From: Flavobacterium hibisci
Lineage (GTDB): Bacteria > Bacteroidota > Bacteroidia > Flavobacteriales > Flavobacteriaceae
DNA length: 64,000 bases
Reading direction: 5' to 3'
NCBI RefSeq assembly: GCF_020026925.1
Contig: NZ_JAIQDW010000015.1
Span: 56,491-120,490 of the forward strand
Made by a program: the position numbers and the translations under genes. The notes beneath the pieces were generated by a model, which ran no database searches, was not told the DNA's origin, and saw nothing but the letters and a program-made list of their open reading frames with translations. Below, in pieces: positions 1-8,615 of this stretch. Within the stretch, counting starts at the first letter, position 1, and each line of letters opens with the position of its first letter.

Positions 1-136
1 GACCAAATTTTTCCGGACGAAAAAAAGAGCAAAAACGCGAGTAATATGGACTTAAAAAATATCTTCATTTTCGTTTTGTACTTTACTATTAAGAAATTAT
101 AAAACTCAAATCTTTTAATTCTTAATTGAAATTTAT

Positions 137-1168
137 TTAATTTTTGAAAGCATCGAGTGCCGGCGACGGTTTTCCGTTGTCAAGCCATGCATTTAGCTGA
201 TAACCGCTCCAGCTTTTTGCGCCCTGTGGTTCCCAGTAAATAACGCCTAAACCTTTATTGTCAGGTACGCTTTTTACAGCTTTTATAGTGGCTTCAAGCA
301 TTTCCTTGGTATTTTGTTCCAAAGTATAATCGCCTCCTACTTCGACTATCATTACTTCTTTATTGTAACGTGAAACCATATTTTTTAGATTGTTTTCCAG
401 ATCGGCAATGTTTTCTTTATAATCTGTTTTTAGCCAAAAAGGGTAATATGAAAGACCAATAACATCGTATTGAACATTTAGTTCTGTTGCTTTGTCAAAA
501 AACCATCTGAATTTTTCGTTTTTATTGCCTTCGTCTAAATGTACAATTACCTTAATTTTTGAATCTATAGCTTTTGTTGCCTCATATCCTTTGTTCAACA
601 ATTGAGCCAATTGAGGAAAGTTGTCTGTGTGTCCTTCAGGCCAAAGCATACCGCTTGGAATTTCATTTCCAATCTGAACCCACTCTGGTGTAACTCCTGA
701 TTTTCTCAATAATTTCAGCACATCATAGGTATGATTGTAAACATCGTTTAGCAATTCCACAAAAGAATGGTTTGCCCATGCTGCCGGTTTATTTTGTTTG
801 CCGGGATCAGCCCATGAATCGCTGTAATGAAAATCGATCATGATACGCATTCCCAACTTTTGCGCGCGAACCGCCATGACAACTGTTTCTTGGGGGCTAC
901 AGTGTCCGCTAGCTTTATCATTATTGGGATTTACCCAAACGCGCAAACGAAGGGTATTGATTCCTCTATCTTTTAATAATTGCAGACAATCCTTTTCAGA
1001 GCCGTCTGTATCATAAAATTTATAACCTGTGGCTTCCATTTGTGGGAGCCATCCCACATCAGCTCCTTTAGAAAAAGAACCTTCTTTACTTGTCCTTTTT
1101 GTTTTACATGAAGTAAATACAAGTGCTAAGACAAGCAAAAAAGGTACTATTATAAAATGTTTTTTCAT
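137..1168 (-). CDS. GH53 arabinogalactan endo-beta-1,4-galactanase, lipoprotein (paralog 1)
   Basis: Predicted to hydrolyse internal beta-1,4-galactosyl bonds of galactan side chains (type I arabinogalactan, pectin). The 343-residue protein starts with a lipoprotein signal whose lipobox ends at Cys21, so it is probably anchored in the outer membrane. The rest is a single GH53 (beta/alpha)8 barrel: HYSDSWADPGKQ at about 114-125, QIGNEI with the likely acid/base Glu169, and IVEVGG with the likely nucleophile Glu276. It is the last gene in the window of the minus-strand susC-susD-susE-GH53-GH53 run, 6 bp downstream of its paralog. It lacks the extra C-terminal loop region seen in the paralog. 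Family assignment is firm from motifs; galactan as substrate follows from the family. Confidence 0.93.
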   Translation of the reverse strand: MKKHFIIVPFLLVLALVFTSCKTKRTSKEGSFSKGADVGWLPQMEATGYKFYDTDGSEKDCLQLLKDRGINTLRLRVWVNPNNDKASGHCSPQETVVMAVRAQKLGMRIMIDFHYSDSWADPGKQNKPAAWANHSFVELLNDVYNHTYDVLKLLRKSGVTPEWVQIGNEIPSGMLWPEGHTDNFPQLAQLLNKGYEATKAIDSKIKVIVHLDEGNKNEKFRWFFDKATELNVQYDVIGLSYYPFWLKTDYKENIADLENNLKNMVSRYNKEVMIVEVGGDYTLEQNTKEMLEATIKAVKSVPDNKGLGVIYWEPQGAKSWSGYQLNAWLDNGKPSPALDAFKN

Positions 1169-1174
1169 TCTATA

Positions 1175-2266
1175 TTATCTGGCAAAAGCCTGCATTACAG
1201 ATAATGCATTGTTGTCAAAACTATATAAAGCCTGATTCTCATAAGTAGAACCGAACGATGATTGTTTTCCTCTAAAAGCAACCCATTCTCCACCCCAGTA
1301 AGCAAATCCTTGTCCGTGTGCTGACGCTTCAACCGCAGCTCTGACAGCAAGAACAAAGGCCTTTTGTCCTTTAGGAGTCGCCGGAAATTCAGGTATTATT
1401 TGTGAACTATCCCCTATAATATTATTCGTAAAATCATTATACAAGAATGTAAATGGGTAAGATGTTTCTGCAATCACTACTTTTTTACCATATTTTTCTC
1501 CAAGGGCATCAATTGTAGATGCTACTTCAGTCACATCTTTTCCGTGATGAACAGGGTAGTATGATAATCCTATATAGTCATAATCAATGGGTTTCATTTT
1601 GTTGAAAAACCAATCCGTACCTTCACCATTTATACCTGCATAATGAATCATGATTTTTGCATTTGATGATTTTGCGCGAACAGCTTTACTTGCAGCAGTC
1701 AATAAAGCAATGCATTGTTGCTCATTGCTAGATAATTTCCCTTGTGGAAAAAGTAATCCATCGTTGATCTCATTTCCGATCTGGATAATATCAGGATTGA
1801 TCTGGTTCATGATTTCTTCTGTATAGGTAGTTACCGCTTTTTTCAGGTCCTCAAAAGATAATTTTTCCCATTCTTTAGGGGTTGTCTGTTTTCCTGGATC
1901 TGCCCAGCTATCAGAATAATGAACCGTTAACCAGACTCTAAGACCTGCTCTTCTTGATTTTTCAGCCAGTTCTTTTACTTCTTCCATACCAGAACGTCCA
2001 TTTACAGGATTTTTCCATAAACGGATTCGAACTGTATTACAACCCGCATTTTTAAGAGTTGTAAGCATGTTTTCTTCCTTGCCATTATTGTAGAACTTAG
2101 TTCCAATAGCTTCCATTTCCGGAAGATAAGAAACATCAGAAGCTCTGATAAAAGTATCATCTGCAGGCGGCTGAGCAACACTTGGAGCTTTGTCATCATC
2201 ACCTGAACAAGAAAACTGAATTGCTGTTATTACAAGCAATCCAAGGAATTTTATATGTTTTTTCAT
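1175..2266 (-). CDS. GH53 arabinogalactan endo-beta-1,4-galactanase, lipoprotein (paralog 2)
   Basis: Second GH53 endo-galactanase of the locus, 363 residues. The lipobox FSC ends at Cys20 and is followed by an acidic SGDDD stretch, which in Bacteroidota resembles a lipoprotein export signal to the cell surface. Family motifs are HYSDSWADPGKQ (about 116-127), QIGNEIN with the likely acid/base Glu166, and VIAETSYPF with the likely nucleophile Glu267. It carries an insertion after the nucleophile (about 272-300) that paralog 1 lacks. A hairpin at 2391-2420 separates it from the upstream SusE/F-like gene. Two different GH53 enzymes side by side suggest distinct chain-length preference or location; that is inference. 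Confidence 0.93.
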   Translation of the reverse strand: MKKHIKFLGLLVITAIQFSCSGDDDKAPSVAQPPADDTFIRASDVSYLPEMEAIGTKFYNNGKEENMLTTLKNAGCNTVRIRLWKNPVNGRSGMEEVKELAEKSRRAGLRVWLTVHYSDSWADPGKQTTPKEWEKLSFEDLKKAVTTYTEEIMNQINPDIIQIGNEINDGLLFPQGKLSSNEQQCIALLTAASKAVRAKSSNAKIMIHYAGINGEGTDWFFNKMKPIDYDYIGLSYYPVHHGKDVTEVASTIDALGEKYGKKVVIAETSYPFTFLYNDFTNNIIGDSSQIIPEFPATPKGQKAFVLAVRAAVEASAHGQGFAYWGGEWVAFRGKQSSFGSTYENQALYSFDNNALSVMQAFAR

Positions 2267-2390
2267 ATATATAAGTTTTTTATCGAGCTATATGTATAGC
2301 AGTTACTAAAAATTAAAACTTTTAAAATAACACACCAATACGGATAGCTTTTTTGTTTTTTTAAATATAATTTTAAAAAAGAGGAATAAG

Positions 2391-2420
2391 AAGCCTCAAA
2401 TAATAGGAAATTTGAGGCTT
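2391..2420 (-). terminator. hairpin between susE-like and GH53 genes
   Basis: A perfect 11-bp stem (AAGCCTCAAAT / ATTTGAGGCTT) with an 8-nt loop lies 16 bp downstream of the SusE/F-like stop codon on the minus strand. The T-run on that strand (complement of 2375-2380) starts about 10 nt after the stem, so it is a weak or partial terminator. It could attenuate transcription between the binding-protein genes and the enzyme genes. Confidence 0.5.
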
Positions 2421-2436
2421 ATGCTTATTTTATTGA

Positions 2437-3513
2437 TTATTCTACTTTGATGAAAGTATAACGGCCATCTAAATCGTTGAACCAAACATCATATTTTCCT
2501 TCTTTTTCAATAATAATGTCTGGTCCCCATTCTGCCATCCATTGATTATCAGCATAAAACAACATTTTTCCTGCTTTTAAAGTTTGAGCTGAAGCTTTCC
2601 AGATATGAGGATTAAATGTTGATTTAGTTAAAGCTACTTCCATATTCCAACCTGAATCATCTCCAGTTATTACTGAACCTTTATAAGCAATTTTATTATA
2701 GTTAGTAGTAGTTGATCCAGTATAAGGAGCAAGTTTATATGTTAAATCCTGAATATTAATTTCGAAAGTATAATAACCGTCAGTTGCAATTGGGAAACTG
2801 CTTGGATCAGTTTGATCAAAAGACGTTCTTTTTACCACTGTGGTTCCGTCATGACCATATGCAGGCAACCATGAATCAATTTTTCCAAGTAATTTAAACC
2901 CGTCTACATGTGCTTTAAAATATCCTGTATAATAATGTTTTGTATTGTCATTAGGATCTGTAAACATTGGCATGTTGTCGTTGTTAAGATTCCATCCTGC
3001 TGAAGTGGCGTCACCTACTAAATACAAAATAGTCACTGGCGTTTCCAGACTTCCGTATGGTGTTACTGAAATAGTGATTACGTCTGAAAATTTTGGCTCA
3101 GCATTTGCTGATCCAGCAGTAGCCTTAATTCTTACATCAATCGAGTTTTCAACATTTGGTGTTAGTCCAAGCTCCAATACTCTTGTGTTAAGTTCCGCAA
3201 CATCTATGATTGAATAAGTAGAAGTTGAAGAGGTAACATCAACAGGTGCTGCAAATTCAGTGTCATTTGCTGCAATCTGAACAGTGTAGGTAACAACAGT
3301 TGGTGTTCCATAACTTACTTTTTCCCAGCTAACAGTAAGGGCTGTATTTGCAGGTGTAGCTTCATTTAAAATAATAGAAGAACCATTTTCTGGTGTGATG
3401 ATGGAGAAAGAAGCTTCCTGCGGTTTCAAAATCATTAAATTTTCTTCGTTTTCACAAGACCATAATCCTGCAAGTACTGCTATAGCAATAAAAATTTTAT
3501 AAATATTTTTCAT
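2437..3513 (-). CDS. SusE/SusF-like surface glycan-binding lipoprotein
   Basis: The 358-residue lipoprotein has a lipobox WSC at Cys20, then an N-terminal SusE-type Ig-like domain (about 30-150, with the typical ILxPxxASFSIITPxNGSSI opening and alternating beta pattern) and two later beta-rich carbohydrate-binding-type modules (about 160-265 and 275-358, each with GDATSAGWN- or GDDSGWN-like openings). Proteins of this family sit on the outer surface beside SusC/SusD and bind the polysaccharide; they are not enzymes. It lies 31 bp downstream of susD and is probably cotranscribed. The ligand is inferred to be galactan from the two GH53 genes next to it. Confidence 0.85.
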   Translation of the reverse strand: MKNIYKIFIAIAVLAGLWSCENEENLMILKPQEASFSIITPENGSSIILNEATPANTALTVSWEKVSYGTPTVVTYTVQIAANDTEFAAPVDVTSSTSTYSIIDVAELNTRVLELGLTPNVENSIDVRIKATAGSANAEPKFSDVITISVTPYGSLETPVTILYLVGDATSAGWNLNNDNMPMFTDPNDNTKHYYTGYFKAHVDGFKLLGKIDSWLPAYGHDGTTVVKRTSFDQTDPSSFPIATDGYYTFEINIQDLTYKLAPYTGSTTTNYNKIAYKGSVITGDDSGWNMEVALTKSTFNPHIWKASAQTLKAGKMLFYADNQWMAEWGPDIIIEKEGKYDVWFNDLDGRYTFIKVE

Positions 3514-3544
3514 TTTGTTATCTTTTATATTGTTAAAAAAGGAT

Positions 3545-5140
3545 TTAGTAACCCGTATTTTGAGTTAAGTTTTTATTAGATCCTAATGATGCCTGAGGAA
3601 TAGGAAAAAGTCTTCTGAAAGAAGGGATTGAAATTCCCCTGGCAGCATTTCCTTTCCATGACCAGTTGTAAGTTCCTCCTGTATATAATCCAAAACGGAT
3701 TAAATCCTGTCTTCTGTGTCCTTCCCAGTATAATTCGCGTGCTCTTTCATCAATTATAAACTGCAGGTTTAATTCGCTTGCTGTAATATTTGCTGTTGTA
3801 GCATTGTCATTAGCTCTCTCTCTCAATTTATTTACATAAACAAGTGATTGTGCGATGGTACCATTTCCTCCTCTCAGTGTAGCTTCTGCGTACATTAAGT
3901 AAACATCCGCTAACCTGAATAATGGAAAATCAGTATCTGCAAAATCCCTGTTTTTTCCGCTAACTCCTGTAGAAGTTTTATTAGAAAATTTAGATACAAT
4001 ATATCCTTGTGATTTTACACTAATATCTGCAATATCTATTGTTCTCTGTTTTGTTGCAGTACCTGTTCCAATAGTATTTCTGTCGTCCTGACTAAATTTA
4101 GCACCATCAAATTTTTGTACAAATTGTTTTCTGATACGTAATGCACCTGTCCATCCTGTAATTCCAAAATCAACTGCATTGTTTTCTATTTCTCCAATTT
4201 GCCCATTAATTAAAAAGGTTGTACCTCCCCAGTTTTGAGTAAGAATCCCGTCTGACTGAATTGTAAAGATCATTTCTTCTGATGTATTATTATCAGCCAT
4301 AAAGTTTTCAAGATACTTTGGTTTTAGGGTATATCCTCCAGCAATGATTTCGTTACACATGGTAATACAATCATCATAACGATCAGTATCTGTATATACC
4401 TTGGCATTCAAATAAATTTTAGCCAGAATCATACGTGCCACAGCCTGATCTACTCTTCCGTACACATTGGTTCTTGCAGGTTTTAAGTCTGGTAAAACCG
4501 CTTTTAATTCCGTTTCAATAAATTCAAATAATTGCGTTCTGTTATATTCAGGCCCTGCAAAATTTAAAGGATCATTTTCTGTGTACATAGGTGCTTTACC
4601 AAACAAATCCATCATGTTGTAGTAAGCATATGCCCTTAAAACACGAACTTCTTTTCTGTAAAGTTCAATTTCGGCAACAGTTCCAGCATCCGTAATATTT
4701 CTTCCTTTTAATTTCTCAGGTGTACTTTCACGTAAAAAATCATTAGCATAAGCAATAGAAGCCATTGTACGGCTATACATTCCTAGAATAATAGGGTTTG
4801 CCGCTGTCCATATATTTCGTTGTAATTCAGCAGTACCTTCGTCATTTTCATAACTCCATATCATTTCGTCTGTAGTCAGTTCCTGTAGGTTCAGTAAACA
4901 TCTTACATACTGGCTTGTTCCCGCAGCTAAACCTTCTAATGAAGAATATACAGGCCCCTGAGTACCGGTTAGAGTAAGGTTTCCATAAACACCTGCAAGT
5001 GCTTTTTTATACCCTGCCGGAGAAGAGAACAAAGCATCAGCAGAAAGTACGTCGTCATCTTTAGAAACTACATTCATGTCATCCGTACAAGAATGAAAAA
5101 CGGTAGCTATTGCTATAATAGTTATTATATACTTTTTCAT
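3545..5140 (-). CDS. SusD/RagB-family nutrient-binding outer membrane lipoprotein
   Basis: SusD-like lid lipoprotein that captures oligosaccharide for the SusC transporter. The 531-residue sequence has a lipobox FHSC ending at Cys18, tetratricopeptide-like helices in the N-terminal half (for example VRVLRAYAYYNMMDLFG and QAVARMILAKIYLNA), and the family C-terminal motif (DERARELYWEGHRRQDLIRFG, ending in RRLFPIPQASLGSNKNLTQNTGY-type sequence). It follows susC by 5 bp, the usual SusC-SusD arrangement. Its specificity is inferred from the adjacent GH53 enzymes. Confidence 0.95.
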   Translation of the reverse strand: MKKYIITIIAIATVFHSCTDDMNVVSKDDDVLSADALFSSPAGYKKALAGVYGNLTLTGTQGPVYSSLEGLAAGTSQYVRCLLNLQELTTDEMIWSYENDEGTAELQRNIWTAANPIILGMYSRTMASIAYANDFLRESTPEKLKGRNITDAGTVAEIELYRKEVRVLRAYAYYNMMDLFGKAPMYTENDPLNFAGPEYNRTQLFEFIETELKAVLPDLKPARTNVYGRVDQAVARMILAKIYLNAKVYTDTDRYDDCITMCNEIIAGGYTLKPKYLENFMADNNTSEEMIFTIQSDGILTQNWGGTTFLINGQIGEIENNAVDFGITGWTGALRIRKQFVQKFDGAKFSQDDRNTIGTGTATKQRTIDIADISVKSQGYIVSKFSNKTSTGVSGKNRDFADTDFPLFRLADVYLMYAEATLRGGNGTIAQSLVYVNKLRERANDNATTANITASELNLQFIIDERARELYWEGHRRQDLIRFGLYTGGTYNWSWKGNAARGISIPSFRRLFPIPQASLGSNKNLTQNTGY

Positions 5141-5145
5141 TTTTA

Positions 5146-8085
5146 TTAAAATTTAAGGTTGGCACCAAACAAGAAAGTGCGTTGTCTTGGATAAATTGTT
5201 TTATCAAAACCGTTATTTGTAATTTCAGGATCTAAACCACTGTATTTAGTAATTACAAAAACGTTTTGTACTCCTGTTGACAGTCTTAAAGAAACTTTTT
5301 CATTAATAACATTATCGAAAGTATATCCTAAAGAAATATTGTCCATTTTTAAGAAAGAAGCATTCTCTACATAAATATCTGACATCAGGACATTTTCAGT
5401 AGTCTGAAAGTTCGTTTCATTAATCTGGGTAGGTATATTATTTAATACTCCGCCACTTGTCAAAGAGTTGTACTGTGCTCTTGCGGCATTTACTCCATTA
5501 AATATATTGTTACCTATGCTTGCTCTTAAATTGAAAGAGAAATCAATTTTTTTGTAATTCATATTTGATGCAAATCCTAAAGTAACATCCGGATCAGGGT
5601 TGTTATAGATGTATTTGTCTGCTTCATTTTTGATATTATCACCGTTCAAATCAGCAAAAGCGCCATCAATTGGTTTTCCTGCAGTATCGTATAATTGTTT
5701 GTAAACATAGAAAGAATACGGAGTAAAACCTTCTCTGAAAATTTGTGTAGTACTTCCGTTTCCGGTGATGTTGTCTCCTAAAAATATATCAGAGTTAGAA
5801 GCTAATTCGCTAATTCTTCTTTCAAATTTAGATGCGTTAAAATTAACGTTCCATGAGAAGTTTTCAGTTTTAATAGCGGTTGCATTTACTGTAAGTTCAA
5901 CCCCTTTTGTCGTAAATCTACCAATGTTTTGATATACTCTGTTAGAAAAATTACTTCCGTCAGATATAGCGACATTTGCTAATAAATCTTTAGAGTCTTT
6001 GTAGTAAGCATCCACACTAGCCGTGATACGATTATCTAAAAATCCAAAATCTAAACCTCCATTATAAGTAGTTGTTTCTTCCCATTTCAAACCTTTTGTT
6101 AGTCTGTATGGAAGTGCGATTGTAACGGGATCAGTTCCGAAATAATATTGAGAATTTCCTGTTCCTGATTCGTATTTTTTAAGATAACCGTTAGGTTCCG
6201 GAATATCCTGCTGACCTGTGATACCATAACTTAATCTTAATTTTACATCAGATAGTGTTTTGCTGTCTTTAAAGAAATCTTCTTTAAGTTTCCATGCAAA
6301 AGCAACTGAAGGGAAATTACCCCAACGATTTTCTTTATCAAATCTTGAAGATCCATCTCTTCTGTAAGATAAAGTCAGTAAATATTTATCTTTGAAGTTT
6401 AAGTTTGTTCTGGCAAAAAAACCGATTAAAACCGTTTCAGTATCTAAAGTAGTTTCAGGGAATGTTGCTGGTAAATTTATGTTTAAAACATTACCAGTTT
6501 CGAATCTTGAACTTTCAAATCTTTGGTACGAATAACCACCTGTTAATTCAACATTTAATTCGTCGAAAGTCTTGTTGTAAACTAAATAGGCATCCAATAA
6601 TTTATTCTGTCTTTTTGCTTCAGTATATTCATTAGTACCATAAGGGAAGTTCTCAAGTGTTGGACCTGAACCGGCATTTGGGTTCACCAATCTTCTTCTG
6701 TCTCCATTAGATTCGTCGAAGCCTAAATTTACAACCGCTCTTACGTCCGGGAAAAAGTACAGCTTGTAATCTACTTCAAAGTTTCCGAAAAAACGGTTAC
6801 TTTTTGCTATATCCCTTGTATTAAGTAATTGAGAAACAGGGTTTCTGGCTGCATTCGGGTTCAGGGGATATTTATTATCTACAGGAGCATTAAGGTATTC
6901 GAAGAAACCATCATATGGCGCACCTTCAACCCTTATAGGCTGTGTAGGGTCAAAACTAATAGCAGTTCCTTCTACAGCATCTGAAAATCTGTTCTTTTCG
7001 TATGCGTAATTAGCAGAAAGTTTTATCTTTAAGCTATTTTCAAAAAATGCAGGATTCATTACCAATCCAACAGTATTTCTTTTAAACTCATTTGTGATAC
7101 GTAAACCTTCCTGATTTGTATTTCCTAAAGTAAGACTTGTAGGGATAATATCGAACAAACTACCTCTAACCGCTAAACTCTGATCAAAAGATGATGTGTT
7201 TCTGTAAATGGCTTTTTGCCAGTCTGTATTTGCTGTACCTAACTTACCTGAATCCTGAGGTCTTCGGTCTGCAATAAGTTTTCTGAATTCATCTGCACTA
7301 AAAACATCAACTGTTTTAGTAAGTTTTCCTGCACCAAATTGTGCATTATAATCTATTGATAATTTACTGCTTCCTTTTTTAGTTGTAATAATGATAACAC
7401 CATTAGAAGCTCTTGAACCATAAATGGCCGTAGCAGATGCATCTTTTAATACGGTCATCGACTCTACTGTAGCAGGGTTTAAGGATGCTAAAAATGAAGC
7501 TGAACCAGTATTGGTTGCGTTTTCAAGTGGTAATCCGTCAACAACGATCAAAGGGTCGTTACTTGCAAAAAGCGAACTTCCTCCCCTGATTCTTATTTCA
7601 GATAAAGAGCCCGGTGCACCGGATGAGTTAATAGACAAACCAGCTACACGTCCGTTAAGAAGGTTTTCAGTAGTAATATTGTTTCCTTTATTAAAATCTT
7701 TTGTAGTAAGTGCTACTACAGAACCTGTTGCATCCTTCTTTTTTACAGAACCGTATCCCACTTGTACGATAACTTCCTGAAGAATATTAGGATCTTCCTC
7801 AAGTGATACAGTAATGTCTTTTTGGGTTCCAACAGTAATAATTTGAGTTGTATAACCTGTAAATGAAAAAGTAATTTGCGCTTGTTCTTTCAAGCCGCTA
7901 AACTGGAATTTTCCGTCAAAATCCGTAGTCATGCTTAAATTACCTTGAGATACTTTTATATTTACTCCTGGTATGGGTTGTCCGGTGCTTTTGTCCAGAA
8001 CAACTCCTTTTACTGTGCTCTGAGCGAAAACACAGAAAGGAAGAAGTAATAATAAAAGTAAAAATTTGTTGTAAATTTTTTTCAT
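5146..8085 (-). CDS. SusC/RagA-family TonB-linked outer membrane transporter
   Basis: TonB-dependent beta-barrel that imports oligosaccharides. The 979 residues comprise a signal peptide (about 1-21, ending in FAQ), a carboxypeptidase-regulatory-like domain (about 23-95, with VKGVVLDKSTGQPIPGVNIKV), a plug with the SusC signature (VGYGSVKKKDATGSV and later RIRGGSSLFASNDPLIVVDG), and a long barrel ending in aromatic residues (LFGANLKF). No separate STN signalling domain is present, which fits regulation by the divergent hybrid two-component gene rather than by an anti-sigma factor. It is the first gene of the minus-strand operon and has a -7 box about 105 bp upstream. Confidence 0.95.
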   Translation of the reverse strand: MKKIYNKFLLLLLLLPFCVFAQSTVKGVVLDKSTGQPIPGVNIKVSQGNLSMTTDFDGKFQFSGLKEQAQITFSFTGYTTQIITVGTQKDITVSLEEDPNILQEVIVQVGYGSVKKKDATGSVVALTTKDFNKGNNITTENLLNGRVAGLSINSSGAPGSLSEIRIRGGSSLFASNDPLIVVDGLPLENATNTGSASFLASLNPATVESMTVLKDASATAIYGSRASNGVIIITTKKGSSKLSIDYNAQFGAGKLTKTVDVFSADEFRKLIADRRPQDSGKLGTANTDWQKAIYRNTSSFDQSLAVRGSLFDIIPTSLTLGNTNQEGLRITNEFKRNTVGLVMNPAFFENSLKIKLSANYAYEKNRFSDAVEGTAISFDPTQPIRVEGAPYDGFFEYLNAPVDNKYPLNPNAARNPVSQLLNTRDIAKSNRFFGNFEVDYKLYFFPDVRAVVNLGFDESNGDRRRLVNPNAGSGPTLENFPYGTNEYTEAKRQNKLLDAYLVYNKTFDELNVELTGGYSYQRFESSRFETGNVLNINLPATFPETTLDTETVLIGFFARTNLNFKDKYLLTLSYRRDGSSRFDKENRWGNFPSVAFAWKLKEDFFKDSKTLSDVKLRLSYGITGQQDIPEPNGYLKKYESGTGNSQYYFGTDPVTIALPYRLTKGLKWEETTTYNGGLDFGFLDNRITASVDAYYKDSKDLLANVAISDGSNFSNRVYQNIGRFTTKGVELTVNATAIKTENFSWNVNFNASKFERRISELASNSDIFLGDNITGNGSTTQIFREGFTPYSFYVYKQLYDTAGKPIDGAFADLNGDNIKNEADKYIYNNPDPDVTLGFASNMNYKKIDFSFNLRASIGNNIFNGVNAARAQYNSLTSGGVLNNIPTQINETNFQTTENVLMSDIYVENASFLKMDNISLGYTFDNVINEKVSLRLSTGVQNVFVITKYSGLDPEITNNGFDKTIYPRQRTFLFGANLKF

Positions 8086-8615
8086 ACTTTTTTAAATTTA
8101 TTTATTGATTCGGGTTTTGTGACTTAAGAGGCTTTGAACGAAAAATAAAATAATCCTTATTCAAACATTCCGGCTTATCAATTCACGCTGCAAAATTACG
8201 GATACAATGCACTCTTAAGACAGGGAAAAATTCATTTATAAAGGGGGGTAATTTCGTAAAAACACCAATATAAGTCATTATAAAAAACTCAGGCTTCAGT
8301 ATTGTGTCCTAAAAAAATGACAAAACAAACAATCGACAATCTTAATAAATATTTTATAAAATCAGCCAAATTGCTGTTAAAACCAGTAATACATGGGCAA
8401 ACAGCCTGTACTCTCAATATTTTAATAAAGAAAAAAAAGCACATAACCGATAACCTTATATTATTCTCAAAAACAAATGCTATTTTTACGCATTTTTAAC
8501 AAATTAATAATTCGGAGAGTAAACAGATTTCAACTTTTTCAGATAAAATATTGATTCAGCTTTCAGTTTATACTCTTCTATTTTTATATCAAATAGCAGC
8601 AAGCTTTTAAAATTT
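8086..8615. other. divergent regulatory region between susC and the hybrid regulator gene
   Basis: This 530-bp AT-rich stretch has no convincing gene; a 65-codon plus-strand frame at 8302-8499 has no family look and poor composition. It must hold the divergent promoters and probably the binding site of the hybrid two-component regulator. Only the minus-strand -7 box at 8191-8198 is recognisable. A G-run (GGGGGG) occurs at about 8244-8249, near the susC side. Confidence 0.5.
8191..8198 (-). promoter_or_regulatory. Bacteroidota -7 box (TAnnTTTG) for susC
   Basis: On the minus strand the sequence reads TAATTTTGCA, a match to the Bacteroidota -7 element TAnnTTTG, about 105 bp before the susC start. 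A clear TTTG at -33 is not visible, which is common where an activator is needed. Confidence 0.45.

Noticed and set aside
8302..8499. 65-codon plus-strand frame upstream of the hybrid regulator gene
   Set aside because: Composition and sequence look random, no family resemblance, and it lies in the divergent promoter region.
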